A stretch of 64,000 nucleotides of DNA. It comes from Psychrobacter sp. BI730 (GTDB lineage Bacteria > Pseudomonadota > Gammaproteobacteria > Pseudomonadales > Moraxellaceae). Under the pieces are notes generated by a model that was not told the DNA's origin, searched no databases, and worked only from the letters and a program-made list of their open reading frames with translations. Each line of letters begins with the position of its first letter. Position 1 is the stretch's first letter. The DNA lies in NCBI RefSeq assembly GCF_013414195.1, contig NZ_JAATTV010000009.1, positions 1-64,000 on the forward strand, given 5' to 3'. Of the stretch, positions 46,000 through 56,446 are shown one piece after another. The translations under genes and the position numbers were made by a program.

Positions 46000-47259
46000 T
46001 TACTCTGCATCGTCCAAATTGAGATTACGATCAATTTTCCAAATCAGGAAAGAACCGAAACTCATTAATGAGAACAGGGCAATGCCAACCTTGAGAACTG
46101 GGTTGACTGGAAACAGGTTTAATAATAAACCGCCGAAGATACCGACTGAAAACATCAGCGAGCCTTGTAGTGCACTTGCCATACCAGCACGGCGTTTCTG
46201 AAAAGCGAGCGCAATTGCAGAAGCATTGGGTTGGGTCAGACCCAATCCTGCGATACAAAAGAAAATACAAGCCAGTACTAGTGGCAACCAAGCATCCGTC
46301 CCTAAAAGCAAACCAGTCACGAATAGCACACCCGCAGAGATAACCTGCATCATTGCCCCAAATCGCAAAATACTTAGTATTCGAAAGCGATTGGTAAGCC
46401 ATTGGTTAAGCTGAGTCAAACCTACAAAACCTGCCGCATTCATTCCGAACAACCAACCAAAATGCGTCGCTGAGACGCCATAGGTATCCATGATTAATTC
46501 AGAAGCCGAGCTGATATAGACAAACATTGCTCCCATTAACAATCCGCCACCAATTGCTGGGTAATTAAAAGTCGGATCTTTTAACAAATCCCAATATTGA
46601 CTGAGCACTTCTCTTGCAGGGCGTACATTGCGATTTTCTTCAGTTAAAGTTTCAAAAAAGAAAAACTTAGTAAGTAGCAAGTTGAGAGCGCCAAATGCAG
46701 CTAAGAACCAAAAGATAGAGTGCCAATCAAAAAACTGTAAGAATAGCGCGCCAAGCGATGGTGCCAATATGGGTGCTAAGCCCATCACTAAAATCATGAT
46801 GGAAAAAGCTTTTGCCGTTTGTTTGGCAGTGAGGCGATCTCGAATCGCAGCGCGAGTAACTACTGCACCGACGCACGCGCCCAACGCTTGTAAAGTACGG
46901 CCTGCAAACAGTACGTACTCATTGTCAGTGGTCGCACAAAGGATAGAAGCGATAACATATAACGTCATGCCTATATATAAAGGTTTGACACGGCCGACAC
47001 GATCACTAAAAGGTCCGTAAAATAGCTGCCCAAATACCAAACCTAAAAAGTATGCAGGAACAGAGTTGGCCATAAATGCCGTTGAAACACCGAAATCATC
47101 AGCCATCGATGGCAGTGCTGGCAGATACATATCAATTGATAATGGCCCTACCGCAACCATCAGTCCAAGCATCATAATCCATGCAACAGGCAAATCAGCA
47201 GAGCGCACTCGCTCAGAAGCGATAGGTTTGTTTGGAAGGGAGGGTTTTGAAGCAGACAT
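46000..47259 (-). CDS. Bcr/CflA family drug efflux MFS transporter
   Basis: The 419-residue protein has 12 predicted membrane helices and the Bcr/CflA features: GPLSIDMYLPALPSMADDFGVS at the N-terminus, then FGQLFYGPFSDRVGRVKPLYIG (motif A), and RTLQALGACVGAVVTRAAIRDR (motif C region). Members export chloramphenicol, bicyclomycin or sulfonamides by proton antiport. The substrate here cannot be told. It is a single-gene unit with its own terminator. A 10-bp inverted repeat lies about 160 bases upstream. Confidence 0.93.
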   Translation of the reverse strand: MSASKPSLPNKPIASERVRSADLPVAWIMMLGLMVAVGPLSIDMYLPALPSMADDFGVSTAFMANSVPAYFLGLVFGQLFYGPFSDRVGRVKPLYIGMTLYVIASILCATTDNEYVLFAGRTLQALGACVGAVVTRAAIRDRLTAKQTAKAFSIMILVMGLAPILAPSLGALFLQFFDWHSIFWFLAAFGALNLLLTKFFFFETLTEENRNVRPAREVLSQYWDLLKDPTFNYPAIGGGLLMGAMFVYISSASELIMDTYGVSATHFGWLFGMNAAGFVGLTQLNQWLTNRFRILSILRFGAMMQVISAGVLFVTGLLLGTDAWLPLVLACIFFCIAGLGLTQPNASAIALAFQKRRAGMASALQGSLMFSVGIFGGLLLNLFPVNPVLKVGIALFSLMSFGSFLIWKIDRNLNLDDAE

Positions 47260-47420
47260 ATTTAGACCGTTTTATATAGTGGCTATTATTTTTAATATTT
47301 TATTTTTCGACGTTTAATTGCTTGCACGTGTTTTTAGGTAGGCTTTCATCGTTTTACTGGCTTATCCAGTAATCAAAATAGATACCTTTAACAACAATAG
47401 TGCATCTTTACCCACATCGG

Positions 47421-47458
47421 TGCAAGCAGACAATGCTATATCGTGCTATCTGCTTGCA
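47421..47458. repeat. 10-bp inverted repeat upstream of the MFS transporter
   Basis: TGCAAGCAGA (47421-47430) and TCTGCTTGCA (47449-47458) are perfect inverted copies separated by 18 bases. No T-run follows on either strand. It could be a two-half-site operator. The 357-base gap shows no gene. Confidence 0.5.
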
Positions 47459-47589
47459 TTTCAATGGCTATAAGATATTGGCGAAACAACCGCTAACAAT
47501 TAAAACTCGTCGAAAGAACTTATCAAAATATGTCTGGTGTTCTTAGATAATAGCCCTCTTACATTAAAGCGAGTCAAATAAAAAACAGA

Positions 47590-47607
47590 ACTAGCAAAGT
47601 TGCTAGT
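47590..47607 (-). terminator. Terminator of the crotonase gene
   Basis: ACTAGCA (47590-47596) and TGCTAGT (47601-47607) pair around AAGT. On the minus strand an A-rich tract (AAAAAACAGA forward) gives a weak T-tail 10 bases after the stop. Confidence 0.6.
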
Positions 47608-47616
47608 GGAAAAAAT

Positions 47617-48429
47617 TTAGCGGAATTGACGTTTGGCAAATAAAGTACTGGCTTGCTTTGCTTTTCTGAGAGCAAGCTTACGATTGCGACCAAGCATCAT
47701 TTTAAGCTGCCATGCTTTTTCTTTATATAGAGTCTTAGCAGGTTGATCATACATCGCATTTATCACGCGTTTGCTTGCTAGCACTGCATCAGGAGAGCGC
47801 TCTGCAAACTCAGCAGCAAGTTTTTGTGCCTGTTCAAGAGGTGCTTCACTACAATGGCTAATCAAGCCTAACTCTTTGCCTTGATTAGCATCGATGATAC
47901 GAGCGCTCATGGCGAGTTCTTTTAGAGTGTCTTCTCGTAGGACCCCAAATGCTGATTGGGTCAGTCCCATATCTGGCACTAACCCCCATTTAGCTTCCAT
48001 AATAGATAGTTGACAGTCAGGGTGACTGACACGTACGTCACAAGCCAATGCCAACTGTAGTCCAGCGCCGATACAATACCCTTCCAATACCGCTATGACA
48101 GGCACTGGCAGATCACGCCATACCAAGCATACTCGTTGGAACGCACTTTGCCATGGTTTAATCAATTCCCAAAGCGCAAATGCTGTGTTCTTTGGATGAT
48201 TTAAGTCTCCTAAGTCAATCCCTGCACAAAAAGTCCCCTCTGCCCCATTTAGAATGACTGCGCGTATGGTTCTGTCTTTGCTAATACGACCTGCCAGCTT
48301 AATCAGCTCATTGATTACCTGAAAGCTCATGGCATTTTTTTTATGTGGACGATTTAAGGTAACCGTCAGTATGTTGTCTGTAATACTAACTTGTAAGGTC
48401 TCATACTGGTAACTTGCAATCGCGTTCAT
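47617..48429 (-). CDS. Enoyl-CoA hydratase/isomerase family protein
   Basis: The 270-residue protein has the crotonase fold: NRPHKKNAMS near 25, the oxyanion-hole segment GAEGTFCAGIDLGDL (about 60-75), and VLEGYCIGAGLQLALACDVRVS (about 115-137). The acidic residue usual for hydratases is present near EAKWGLVPD. A basic C-terminus (RNRKLALRKAKQ) extends past the core. The substrate is not known. No beta-oxidation genes are close, so a degradation or isomerase role is open. Confidence 0.9.
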   Translation of the reverse strand: MNAIASYQYETLQVSITDNILTVTLNRPHKKNAMSFQVINELIKLAGRISKDRTIRAVILNGAEGTFCAGIDLGDLNHPKNTAFALWELIKPWQSAFQRVCLVWRDLPVPVIAVLEGYCIGAGLQLALACDVRVSHPDCQLSIMEAKWGLVPDMGLTQSAFGVLREDTLKELAMSARIIDANQGKELGLISHCSEAPLEQAQKLAAEFAERSPDAVLASKRVINAMYDQPAKTLYKEKAWQLKMMLGRNRKLALRKAKQASTLFAKRQFR

Positions 48430-48652
48430 AACAATCCTTATTAATGAATAAAATAAATATGGTGCTGATATTCACAATATTAGCAGGCTTGTCTTTGTTG
48501 TACCGTAGTAATAACTGACTGCCACGATACTATAGTCAGTTTCATATACAGCAGATATAGATTGTCTAGTTGATAGCGACTAGCAAATTTAACGAAGTTA
48601 CTTATCGATCTCTGAACCTGAATGATTCTGACCTTATTACCTCATCTTCAAC

Positions 48653-51600
48653 TTATATCATTTTCCACGTCATGTCATTTTCGCTTAAGCGATGATAATT
48701 AAGCTGCGGATAAGATGATAAATCTACCTTTTGCAGGTTGTCTAGCGCCGTTAATAATGCCTCATAATAAGGCTCAATCATTGCAAATTGCACAGGTGTC
48801 GTATGCTGTACATTCAGCAGACACTTATCTTCCAAATCTTGGCTGGCCTGACGCAATTGTGGTACACCCGTATATCGACTACCGCCCAATATACGATGGG
48901 CAATTTGTGCCAGCATATTGCGGTCATGAGCTTCCCATGCCTGAATAAGCGCCTGTTTTTCATCATTGATAGTATCGATCATCATGATAATAAGCTTGGC
49001 CGCCAATTCAGGTTTGTTCGCTGAACGAGTGAGCGCATCTTGCCAATCTAAAATGTTTGAGGTATCGCTTTTGCTTATATTATTTTGGCTAAGGTCATTG
49101 TTGATTTGCTCGTGTAGAGTCGAATTAGCGTTAGTTGCACTATCATGAGAGCTTTGGTCTTGAGAGCTTCTATCTGGAGAGTTGTCGATAGATTTTGTTG
49201 TTAATTGTAGTAGTGGTGACTGACCTTGTTTTTGTAGACGTAAGCTTTCATAGCGCGGCTGAATATCACGCGCAGTATCTCGTCTATAGCCGTCACGAGG
49301 CTGGCTATCACGCAGATAATCATCACGGATTTTTTTCAAGGATAGTGGACGGGTAATTTTCGGCTCGCTACTGACAGAAGTGCTGTTACGATCTACTCCG
49401 TCTCCTCTTATTATTGGATAAGTAGAGGTTGAGTCATCTGAAGACATACCTGAACTGGCTTGAGACTCTTTATTATTTACCTTGTTAGAGAGCAAGTCGT
49501 TCGATAAATCATTGTCATTGATTGAGTAACCACGCAGCGAGTCAATAGGAGTTAACTCAGCCCCTGTTGGGTCGGTACCCTTTACGTTAGCACCTTGTAC
49601 ATTAGCATCTTGTAAATTATCACTCTGCAAATCTGGATGCTGTAAGCCAAAGCTCTGCAAATCTGTATCGGGCAATGCGGTCAATTGTGGTGTGGTACTC
49701 TTGCGACCAAGCCATTTCTGTAGCACTTGCAATAACTGAGGTTGACTAATAGGTTTGCCGACATAGTCATTGATACCGCTGGCTATAAGTTTGTCACGTT
49801 CATCTGCCAACCCATGCGCGGTCAGAGCGATAATAGGGATACGACTATCCGCATTTTCGATATTTCGAATCTGCTTAGCTGCCTCATGACCTGACATACG
49901 CGGCATTTGAATATCCATAAATATCAAATCAATATTGTCTTTGTCTTGCGTAGCTGCTTTATCGTCAGCGATCGTGTCTTCATGATAGAACGCGCTATTT
50001 GCTTTCTTATTTATCTCATCACGTGTTTCTGCTTTAGAGAGTTGCGTTTTATTCGATAGGCTTTGCTTATCGCTCTTGGTAGTTTTGATGTTTTTGGTCT
50101 GTTGTTTACTGATAATCTCGATAGCATCAAACCCACTGCTCGCTGTGACTACCTGAATCCCTAGCTCGCTCAGTAGAGCATCAAGCACTAATAAATTAGG
50201 CAAATGATCATCAACTGCCAGTACCGTGACCCCTTTCCAGCGTGGTTCCTGCAAGCTTTGCGGTGTACTACGGCTTTGAGTATCGAGCATCGCATAGAGT
50301 TGTCTTTTGTCTAATGGTTCGTACAGTATATTGGCATGATAGCGGTTTAGCAGTGCTTGATCAGCCGCCACTTGATAGCCAAACACAGCAAGCTTGCCTT
50401 GATAATGCAGACGAATTTGCTTGAGGAGCGCCATCATATCGTCTTGCGTGTCATCATCAACGATGACCCAATCCCAATAATTACCATGCTCTTTTAATGA
50501 CTCAAGCACACCCGGTAATGAGTTGGCTTGAGTCAATTTAATCGGTAAATATTGCAAGCTAGCCTTTAGTACTTGTATCGAAGCGGTATGATTAATCCAA
50601 ACCAGTACATTAAATTCATCGGTCTCGCTCGCCAGTGGCGCTAATACTGGCAATTCAATCGTCTGTCCTGTGGCCGCCTCTAGCACGTCGACATGGGCTG
50701 GCATGCGAAACCAAAAAGTCGCGCCTTGGTTGGCAATATTCTCTTGCGCATTATCATGAAATCCAATATCACCGCCCATCAAGCGCGTTAACTGTTTGGA
50801 GATGACCAGACCCAACCCTGTACCACCATACTGACGCGTGATTGATGGATCGCCTTGGCTAAAGCTTTGGAACAGCATTTTTTGATCTGCCAGAGAAATG
50901 CCTTTTCCGCTATCTTGCACACTAATCATCAGATAATTATCACGGTGGTCATCTAAGCTCACACGCACCACCACATCACCACTATCCGTAAATTTAATGG
51001 CATTACCAACGATATTGGTCAATACTTGCTTAAGACGTAACGCATCGCCGTTGATGCGCATCGGCACATCATTGTAAAACAGTACTGCCATGCGCAAACC
51101 CTTCTCCGCAGAGACAGGAGATAGCATATCAACCACATCATAAATAGTGTCATAAAGATCAAATTCATGACGATCCAGTACTAGCTTGCCTGCCTCAATT
51201 TTAGAAAAATCTAAGACATCATTTACCAAAGCGAGCAAGTGTGCTGAGGACTTACGTATGGTCTGTACATACAAGTCCTGCTCAGGATTGAGCTCGCCAT
51301 GACGTGCCAGCAAGTTAATAAAACCATCGATACTGTTCAATGGTGTACGCAGTTCATGACTGATATTGGCTAAAAACGCAGATTTTGCTTGGCTGGTTGA
51401 AATAGCTGCATCACGTGCATTTCGAATAGAGATGTTTTGCATCTCCATCTCATCAAATGCCAAACGTAAATCATCCTCAGTTTGCTCGGCATGGTCTTTG
51501 AGCTCTTGAAAGCTTCTATGTAAGCGGCGCAACGTTCTGACTAGATCTTGCTGTAATAGATTCAGTTCACCATCTGACTCAACGGGTACAGGTTGGTATA

Positions 51601-52282
51601 AATTATCGACATGGGTACGCTGCAACTGCAAACGCAGCTCATAAATGGGGGCAATCCAACGTTTCGAATAGATATTTAGACTCAATAGTAGAATCAGGAT
51701 AGTAAACAAACCAGTAATCACTAACGCCATCGCAATACGGTAGCGTGCAATGTAGAGCGGCTCGTTATCCATATCGACAAGTAACCACAATGTCTGCCCT
51801 TCAAACTCTCCCAATACACTGCCATACGCTGTGCCTACAGGCGTTGGTCGTTGTGACAAAAAGCTTGCGGAATCACTGATTAGCGGCCATTCTTCATTGA
51901 GACCATAACCGACTGTTGCTAGTATTTGATTGCCTTCATTAATAATAGCAATGCGCTGTACATGCTGCTCAGACTGCATACGTCCAAGCTTATCTTGGAT
52001 ACCCTCTAGCGTCGTCATTGCCGCTTGCTGGGTCCTCTCAGCACTACTCCCTACTTGCTGGCGCTCTTGTTCTAGCAGCTCAGGAATCAGTTCAGCTATG
52101 ACTGGTGTATAACGAATAAGTACCGCTTCGGCCAATACTTCTTGCTCCGAGTCGCTTGCACGCATGGTTTCGTGAAATACCAAAATGCCGCCTACTGCTG
52201 CCAACACACAGATAGGCAAAAACACCAGTATGATCAGCTGACCATAAGCACTACTGGTATCGAAACGTTTTTTATATGCCAT
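48653..52282 (-). CDS. gacS: Hybrid sensor kinase of the GacS/BarA family, with large linker insertions
   Basis: GacS/BarA phosphorylates GacA/UvrY to turn on CsrA-titrating small RNAs. The 1209-residue protein has TM1 (13-34), a periplasmic region, TM2 (185-203), a HAMP domain, HisKA with His309 (ISHELRTPLN), HATPase (about 415-530), REC with Asp691/692, phospho-acceptor Asp790 and Lys843, and a C-terminal HPt with His1129 (AHRILGG). It is longer than Pseudomonas GacS (917). The excess is about 56 polar residues inserted in the REC domain (about 727-782) and a 200-residue polar linker (865-1065) before the HPt. It is divergent from cysM, the usual neighbour. The 591-base gap holds only promoter-like AT-rich sequence. 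Confidence 0.93.
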   Translation of the reverse strand: MAYKKRFDTSSAYGQLIILVFLPICVLAAVGGILVFHETMRASDSEQEVLAEAVLIRYTPVIAELIPELLEQERQQVGSSAERTQQAAMTTLEGIQDKLGRMQSEQHVQRIAIINEGNQILATVGYGLNEEWPLISDSASFLSQRPTPVGTAYGSVLGEFEGQTLWLLVDMDNEPLYIARYRIAMALVITGLFTILILLLSLNIYSKRWIAPIYELRLQLQRTHVDNLYQPVPVESDGELNLLQQDLVRTLRRLHRSFQELKDHAEQTEDDLRLAFDEMEMQNISIRNARDAAISTSQAKSAFLANISHELRTPLNSIDGFINLLARHGELNPEQDLYVQTIRKSSAHLLALVNDVLDFSKIEAGKLVLDRHEFDLYDTIYDVVDMLSPVSAEKGLRMAVLFYNDVPMRINGDALRLKQVLTNIVGNAIKFTDSGDVVVRVSLDDHRDNYLMISVQDSGKGISLADQKMLFQSFSQGDPSITRQYGGTGLGLVISKQLTRLMGGDIGFHDNAQENIANQGATFWFRMPAHVDVLEAATGQTIELPVLAPLASETDEFNVLVWINHTASIQVLKASLQYLPIKLTQANSLPGVLESLKEHGNYWDWVIVDDDTQDDMMALLKQIRLHYQGKLAVFGYQVAADQALLNRYHANILYEPLDKRQLYAMLDTQSRSTPQSLQEPRWKGVTVLAVDDHLPNLLVLDALLSELGIQVVTASSGFDAIEIISKQQTKNIKTTKSDKQSLSNKTQLSKAETRDEINKKANSAFYHEDTIADDKAATQDKDNIDLIFMDIQMPRMSGHEAAKQIRNIENADSRIPIIALTAHGLADERDKLIASGINDYVGKPISQPQLLQVLQKWLGRKSTTPQLTALPDTDLQSFGLQHPDLQSDNLQDANVQGANVKGTDPTGAELTPIDSLRGYSINDNDLSNDLLSNKVNNKESQASSGMSSDDSTSTYPIIRGDGVDRNSTSVSSEPKITRPLSLKKIRDDYLRDSQPRDGYRRDTARDIQPRYESLRLQKQGQSPLLQLTTKSIDNSPDRSSQDQSSHDSATNANSTLHEQINNDLSQNNISKSDTSNILDWQDALTRSANKPELAAKLIIMMIDTINDEKQALIQAWEAHDRNMLAQIAHRILGGSRYTGVPQLRQASQDLEDKCLLNVQHTTPVQFAMIEPYYEALLTALDNLQKVDLSSYPQLNYHRLSENDMTWKMI
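49544..49663 (-). repeat. Pentad repeat in the GacS linker
   Basis: Residues 874-913 have period 5 with Leu or Val at the second place of most units (DLQSF, GLQHP, DLQSD, NLQDA, NVQGA, NVKGT and so on). It resembles a pentapeptide repeat but is probably too short to fold as one alone. The DNA units are diverged. Confidence 0.5.
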
Positions 52283-52662
52283 GCTAGGTCTACTCTCTAC
52301 TAAGGTTCTTGCCGTGAATTTTCGTAATAATGTCAGTATTTGTGATACTTGCAGCGCATCATCTCAGAGCATCTGGGTAAGGCGCTATTTTTAATGAAGC
52401 CACTAATTGTTAATAAAGTAATTGGTTCTGATAAGACAATTGATATACAACTCAAGATTATCTTAACAGGATTCTATAAGTTCTGGTTAGGCATTCCATG
52501 TGATGAATAACGTTATAATTAGAGTGCCAACCACTCTGTGTTAAAGAGAATATGGCTTTAAGCAATGGTCCTACTTTTGCAACCCTCAACGTAACATTGA
52601 TATTGACCTGATACAGTGACTATTAATCCTTGATGCGATAAGCGCAGCTGAAAACAAAATGA

Positions 52663-52668
52663 TATAAT
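52663..52668 (+). promoter_or_regulatory. Candidate cysM -10 element
   Basis: A perfect TATAAT lies 205 bases before the cysM ATG. No clear -35 is seen at the right spacing. A second TATAAT lies at 52514-52519. Confidence 0.3.
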
Positions 52669-52873
52669 AAAGCCACTTTTTATTTACCACAATATATCGC
52701 TCATAGTCATAACATATGAGAGCGCACTCTAATGCCTTTCGTTTTTAGCTCGCTTATCACCGTAAACCTATAACCCAAGCGACTGTCTAAAATTATGATC
52801 AAACAATAAAAACAGCGCTTCCATCAAAAACAAGCCATTAAAAACATATTTAAAAAATAGAAAAGGATACTTT

Positions 52874-53845
52874 ATGTCCACTACGGCCATGTCAAATGCT
52901 AACTTTATTACTCAAATCACTACCCTCGCTGATTGCGTTGGTCAAACGCCGCTGGTACAACTTCAACGCCTGCCTGAGCAAGAGCACATTGCCAATGGTG
53001 CCACAGTACTAGCTAAGCTTGAAGGCAATAATCCAGCGGGTTCTGTAAAGGATCGTCCTGCTTTTAATATGATTTATCAAGCAGAACAACGCGGTGATAT
53101 CAAGCCTGGTGATATGTTGATTGAAGCCACTAGTGGCAATACTGGTATTGCATTGGCCATGGTTGCTGCGATGCGTGGCTACCCGATAACGTTGCTGATG
53201 CCAACTAACTCTACCCAAGAGCGTAAAGATGCCATGATTGCTTATGGCGCAAAGCTGATTGAAGTAGACGAAGGTATGGAAGCTGCGCGTGATTTGGCAT
53301 TACAGATGCAAGCAGATGGCAAAGGGGTTGTATTGGATCAGTTTAATAATCCTGACAATAGCCAAGCACATTACCTGACTACAGGCCCTGAGCTATGGGC
53401 ACAGACAGAAGGTAAAATTACGCATTTTATTAGCTCAATGGGCACGACAGGTACGATTACCGGTGTGTCACGTTATTTAAAAGAGCAAAATTCAGACGTC
53501 AAAATCATTGGCCTACAGCCTGACGAAGAAGCTTCGATTGCTGGTATTCGCCGTTGGCCAGCGGCTTATATGCCAGGTATTTTTGATGCAGACTTGATTG
53601 ATGAAGTGATGGATATCGATCAGCGTATTGCCGAAGTCTATATGCGTAAGTTGGCGAAGACTGAAGGTATCTTTGCTGGAGTATCTTCGGGCGCAGCTGC
53701 ATGGGCAGCGACCCAAGTGGCAAAAGAAAATCCTAGTGCTGTTATTGCTTTCATTGTTTGCGATCGTGGCGATCGTTATTTATCAACAGGTTTATATAAC
53801 GTTGATGATAGTAATACGAACAACAGCAGCGCAGAAGTTAATTAA
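52874..53845 (+). CDS. cysM: Cysteine synthase B (O-acetylserine sulfhydrylase)
   Basis: CysM makes cysteine from O-acetylserine and sulfide or thiosulfate, using PLP. The 323-residue protein has the PLP lysine in NPAGSVKDRPAFNM, the ATSGNTGIALA substrate-loop and the MGTTGTITGVSRYLK phosphate cup. The GIRRWPAAYMPGIFD segment, with Arg instead of the CysK loop, fits CysM. It has the expected SD (AAAAGGA) and is divergent from gacS. It starts a plus-strand series with the exonuclease, rlmD, relA and mutM. Confidence 0.95.
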   Translation: MSTTAMSNANFITQITTLADCVGQTPLVQLQRLPEQEHIANGATVLAKLEGNNPAGSVKDRPAFNMIYQAEQRGDIKPGDMLIEATSGNTGIALAMVAAMRGYPITLLMPTNSTQERKDAMIAYGAKLIEVDEGMEAARDLALQMQADGKGVVLDQFNNPDNSQAHYLTTGPELWAQTEGKITHFISSMGTTGTITGVSRYLKEQNSDVKIIGLQPDEEASIAGIRRWPAAYMPGIFDADLIDEVMDIDQRIAEVYMRKLAKTEGIFAGVSSGAAAWAATQVAKENPSAVIAFIVCDRGDRYLSTGLYNVDDSNTNNSSAEVN

Positions 53846-53987
53846 TGCATAAGAAATACCATTTAGTATCGTTAATTTAAAAGAAGTGCAAAGCGGCCAA
53901 GTGCAGATGTAATACTTCAAGCAAGGTTAATGTTGTCATTCTTTTATAATGAATTAACTATAAGCTCATAAATAGTCAGGATTATCT

Positions 53988-54812
53988 ATGTCACAAGCGC
54001 TACCATCCGACCCTATCTTAGTTTTCGATATCGAGACTGTTGCCGATGTCGATGCAGCACGCCGTATCTATCCGCAATTGGCCGATCTTAACGATGCAGA
54101 TGCGTTAAGCGCGCTGACAGCCATACGTACACAAGAGGCAGGGCACGACTTTATGCGCTTGCCACTACAGCGTATCGTCTGTATCTCAGCTCTGTATATC
54201 AAAGATGGTAAGTTATCGCTATTTTCTTTGACTGCCGATAAATTTAGTGAAAAAGAAATCCTAGCCAAATTCTTTAGAGCGTTTAATGACATTGAGACAC
54301 TGCCACAACTTATTAGTTGGAATGGCTCAGGCTTTGACATACCTGTACTGATATATCGTGCCATGCAATATGATTTGTCAGCACCATGGCTGTTCGAAGA
54401 AGGCGAGCGTATTAAAAACATGCGCTTTGATAATTATGTTAATCGCTTTCATACGCGTCATCTAGACTTGATGGATCGGTTTAGCCAGTACGGTGCCAGC
54501 CGCCGCGAAGCTATGGATATCGTCGCAAGTCTGTACGGATTACCCGGTAAAACTGACGTGGATGGCAGCATGGTTGGCGCGCTTGTTGGTAGCGGTGACT
54601 GGCAGACCCTATCTATATACTGTGAGTCTGATGTGATGAATACTTGGCTTATTTATTTACGCTGGTTACGTCTAACAGGACAGTTGTCTTCACAAGATTT
54701 TGATGCTTGGCAGCAGCAGAGCTATGACTATCTGGCAAAGTATACCCAAGCTGACGGTAGTCCGCGACATCAAGAGTTTATCGCTGACTGGTCATCGGCA
54801 CCCGAATTATAG
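53988..54812 (+). CDS. PolB-like 3'-5' exonuclease domain protein
   Basis: The 274-residue protein has a DEDDy exonuclease domain (the PF10108 PolB-like group): VFDIETVADVDAARRIYP (Exo I, Asp and Glu), WNGSGFDIPVLIYRAM (Exo II) and the YCESDVMNTWLIYLRW region (Exo III). The role is unknown; related proteins are thought to act in DNA or RNA repair. It lies between cysM and rlmD, as in Pseudomonas and Acinetobacter. Spacing to its neighbours is 142 and 62 bases, so co-transcription is likely. Confidence 0.9.
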   Translation: MSQALPSDPILVFDIETVADVDAARRIYPQLADLNDADALSALTAIRTQEAGHDFMRLPLQRIVCISALYIKDGKLSLFSLTADKFSEKEILAKFFRAFNDIETLPQLISWNGSGFDIPVLIYRAMQYDLSAPWLFEEGERIKNMRFDNYVNRFHTRHLDLMDRFSQYGASRREAMDIVASLYGLPGKTDVDGSMVGALVGSGDWQTLSIYCESDVMNTWLIYLRWLRLTGQLSSQDFDAWQQQSYDYLAKYTQADGSPRHQEFIADWSSAPEL

Positions 54813-54874
54813 AATTCGCATTATTAGTAGTTTTTTATTCCCCTCTTCTAGTTATTTATTATTAAGGCAGGTTT

Positions 54875-56446
54875 ATGCAACCCACCGATTCAAAAACATC
54901 TACAGCATCTGATATGGCAGCGCAAAACAGTAACGCTCAAACGAATGAAGCTCAAACAAACGACACCCAAACGATTGTCATTCCGCCGAGTAAGAAAAAA
55001 TCAAAGCCATCATCAAAGACACGTCGTCGTCTAAAAGATGCAGAGCCAATTCCATTCAATATAGATGGCTTATCACATGATGGTCGCGGTGTTGCTGTGT
55101 ATGGTAATGGTTTTGACGTTGCTGAAGGTCATGCTGAAGACAAGCATGGCAAAAAGATCTTTGTTAGCTTTGCCCTACCCGGTGAGAGCGCCTTAGTAAA
55201 AATAACTAACAGCCGTGCTAGCTTTGAAGAAGGCGATGCCATTAATATCACTGCCAACCCAAACCCTGAACGTGCTGTACCACCCTGCCCGCATTTCGGT
55301 ACCTGCGGCGGTTGTAACTTGCAACATTGGCAACCAGATGGTCAAATAAACTTCAAGCAGTCGGTACTGGCTGAAATGCTGATGCACCAAGCCAACGCGG
55401 AACCGGACAATTGGCTCCCTCCTGTGGTCGGCGATCGTCTTGGCTATCGTACCAAAGCACGTTTGGGCGTACGCTATGTCGTCAAAAAAGAAACCGCGCT
55501 TGTCGGCTTTCGTGAGCGCTCAAGTAACTTCTTGGCAGAGCTAAATGAATGTCATATCTTGGATCCGCGTATTGGCTTTGAGATTGAAAACCTAAAAACG
55601 CTTATTAGCACTTTAGAAAGCCGTGACAAGATTGCTCAGCTTGAGCTTGCAATGGGTGAGCAACTGCCAGAACTACCTGATGGCAATCAGCCAGTTGCGC
55701 TCATCGTACGTAATTTAGAACCGTTGTCAGACGCTGATATAGACAAACTAAAAGTATTTTTCGCAGCGCGTAATTGGCAGCTATATTTGCAGTCGAAAGG
55801 CGTTGATAGCATCCAACGTATTGCGTTGACAGACGCTGATGATTTGAGCGAGCAATTTGGGCGTTTATATTATCAATTGCCAGAGTATGATCTGACTTTT
55901 GAATTTATCCCTACTGACTTTACTCAAGTAAATCTATCTGTGAACCGTCAGATGACCAAGCTTGCCTGTGACTTATTGGACTTAAAAGCAGGCGAACGCG
56001 TACTAGACTTATTCAGTGGTTTAGGTAACTTTAGCTTACCGCTAGCGCGCCTCGTTGGCGAGACAGGCTCAGTAGTCGGTGTCGAAGGCAGTGAGGCCAT
56101 GACCGAACGTGCTGCTGACAACGCTCGTCGCAACGGTATCAACAATACTGAGTTTTATAGTCAAGATTTGACTCAAGACTGTACTGATAAGCCATGGGCT
56201 AACCAAGGCTTTGATGCACTGTTGATTGATCCACCGCGCTCTGGTGCTTGGGAGATTATGCAATATTTGCCAAAATTTAATGCTGAGCGCATTGTTTATG
56301 TCTCTTGTAATCCAGCGACCCTTGCTCGTGATACAAAAGCATTGTTAGAACAAGGCTATCGTCTGACTCATGCTGGCGTGATGGATATGTTCTGCCATAC
56401 GGGTCATGTTGAATCTATCGCTCGCTTTGAAAAAGTAGCAGTTTAA
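54875..56446 (+). CDS. rlmD: 23S rRNA (uracil-1939-C5)-methyltransferase
   Basis: RlmD (RumA) methylates U1939 of 23S rRNA. The 523-residue protein has an N-terminal disordered basic tail (about 1-60), a TRAM domain, the 4Fe-4S ligand motif ([10 protein letters not shown], plus the later NECHIL), the SAM-binding [16 protein letters not shown], and the catalytic Cys in [12 protein letters not shown]. The length is longer than E. coli RlmD (433) because of the N-terminal tail. It ends 424 bases before relA. Confidence 0.95.
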   Translation: MQPTDSKTSTASDMAAQNSNAQTNEAQTNDTQTIVIPPSKKKSKPSSKTRRRLKDAEPIPFNIDGLSHDGRGVAVYGNGFDVAEGHAEDKHGKKIFVSFALPGESALVKITNSRASFEEGDAINITANPNPERAVPPCPHFGTCGGCNLQHWQPDGQINFKQSVLAEMLMHQANAEPDNWLPPVVGDRLGYRTKARLGVRYVVKKETALVGFRERSSNFLAELNECHILDPRIGFEIENLKTLISTLESRDKIAQLELAMGEQLPELPDGNQPVALIVRNLEPLSDADIDKLKVFFAARNWQLYLQSKGVDSIQRIALTDADDLSEQFGRLYYQLPEYDLTFEFIPTDFTQVNLSVNRQMTKLACDLLDLKAGERVLDLFSGLGNFSLPLARLVGETGSVVGVEGSEAMTERAADNARRNGINNTEFYSQDLTQDCTDKPWANQGFDALLIDPPRSGAWEIMQYLPKFNAERIVYVSCNPATLARDTKALLEQGYRLTHAGVMDMFCHTGHVESIARFEKVAV

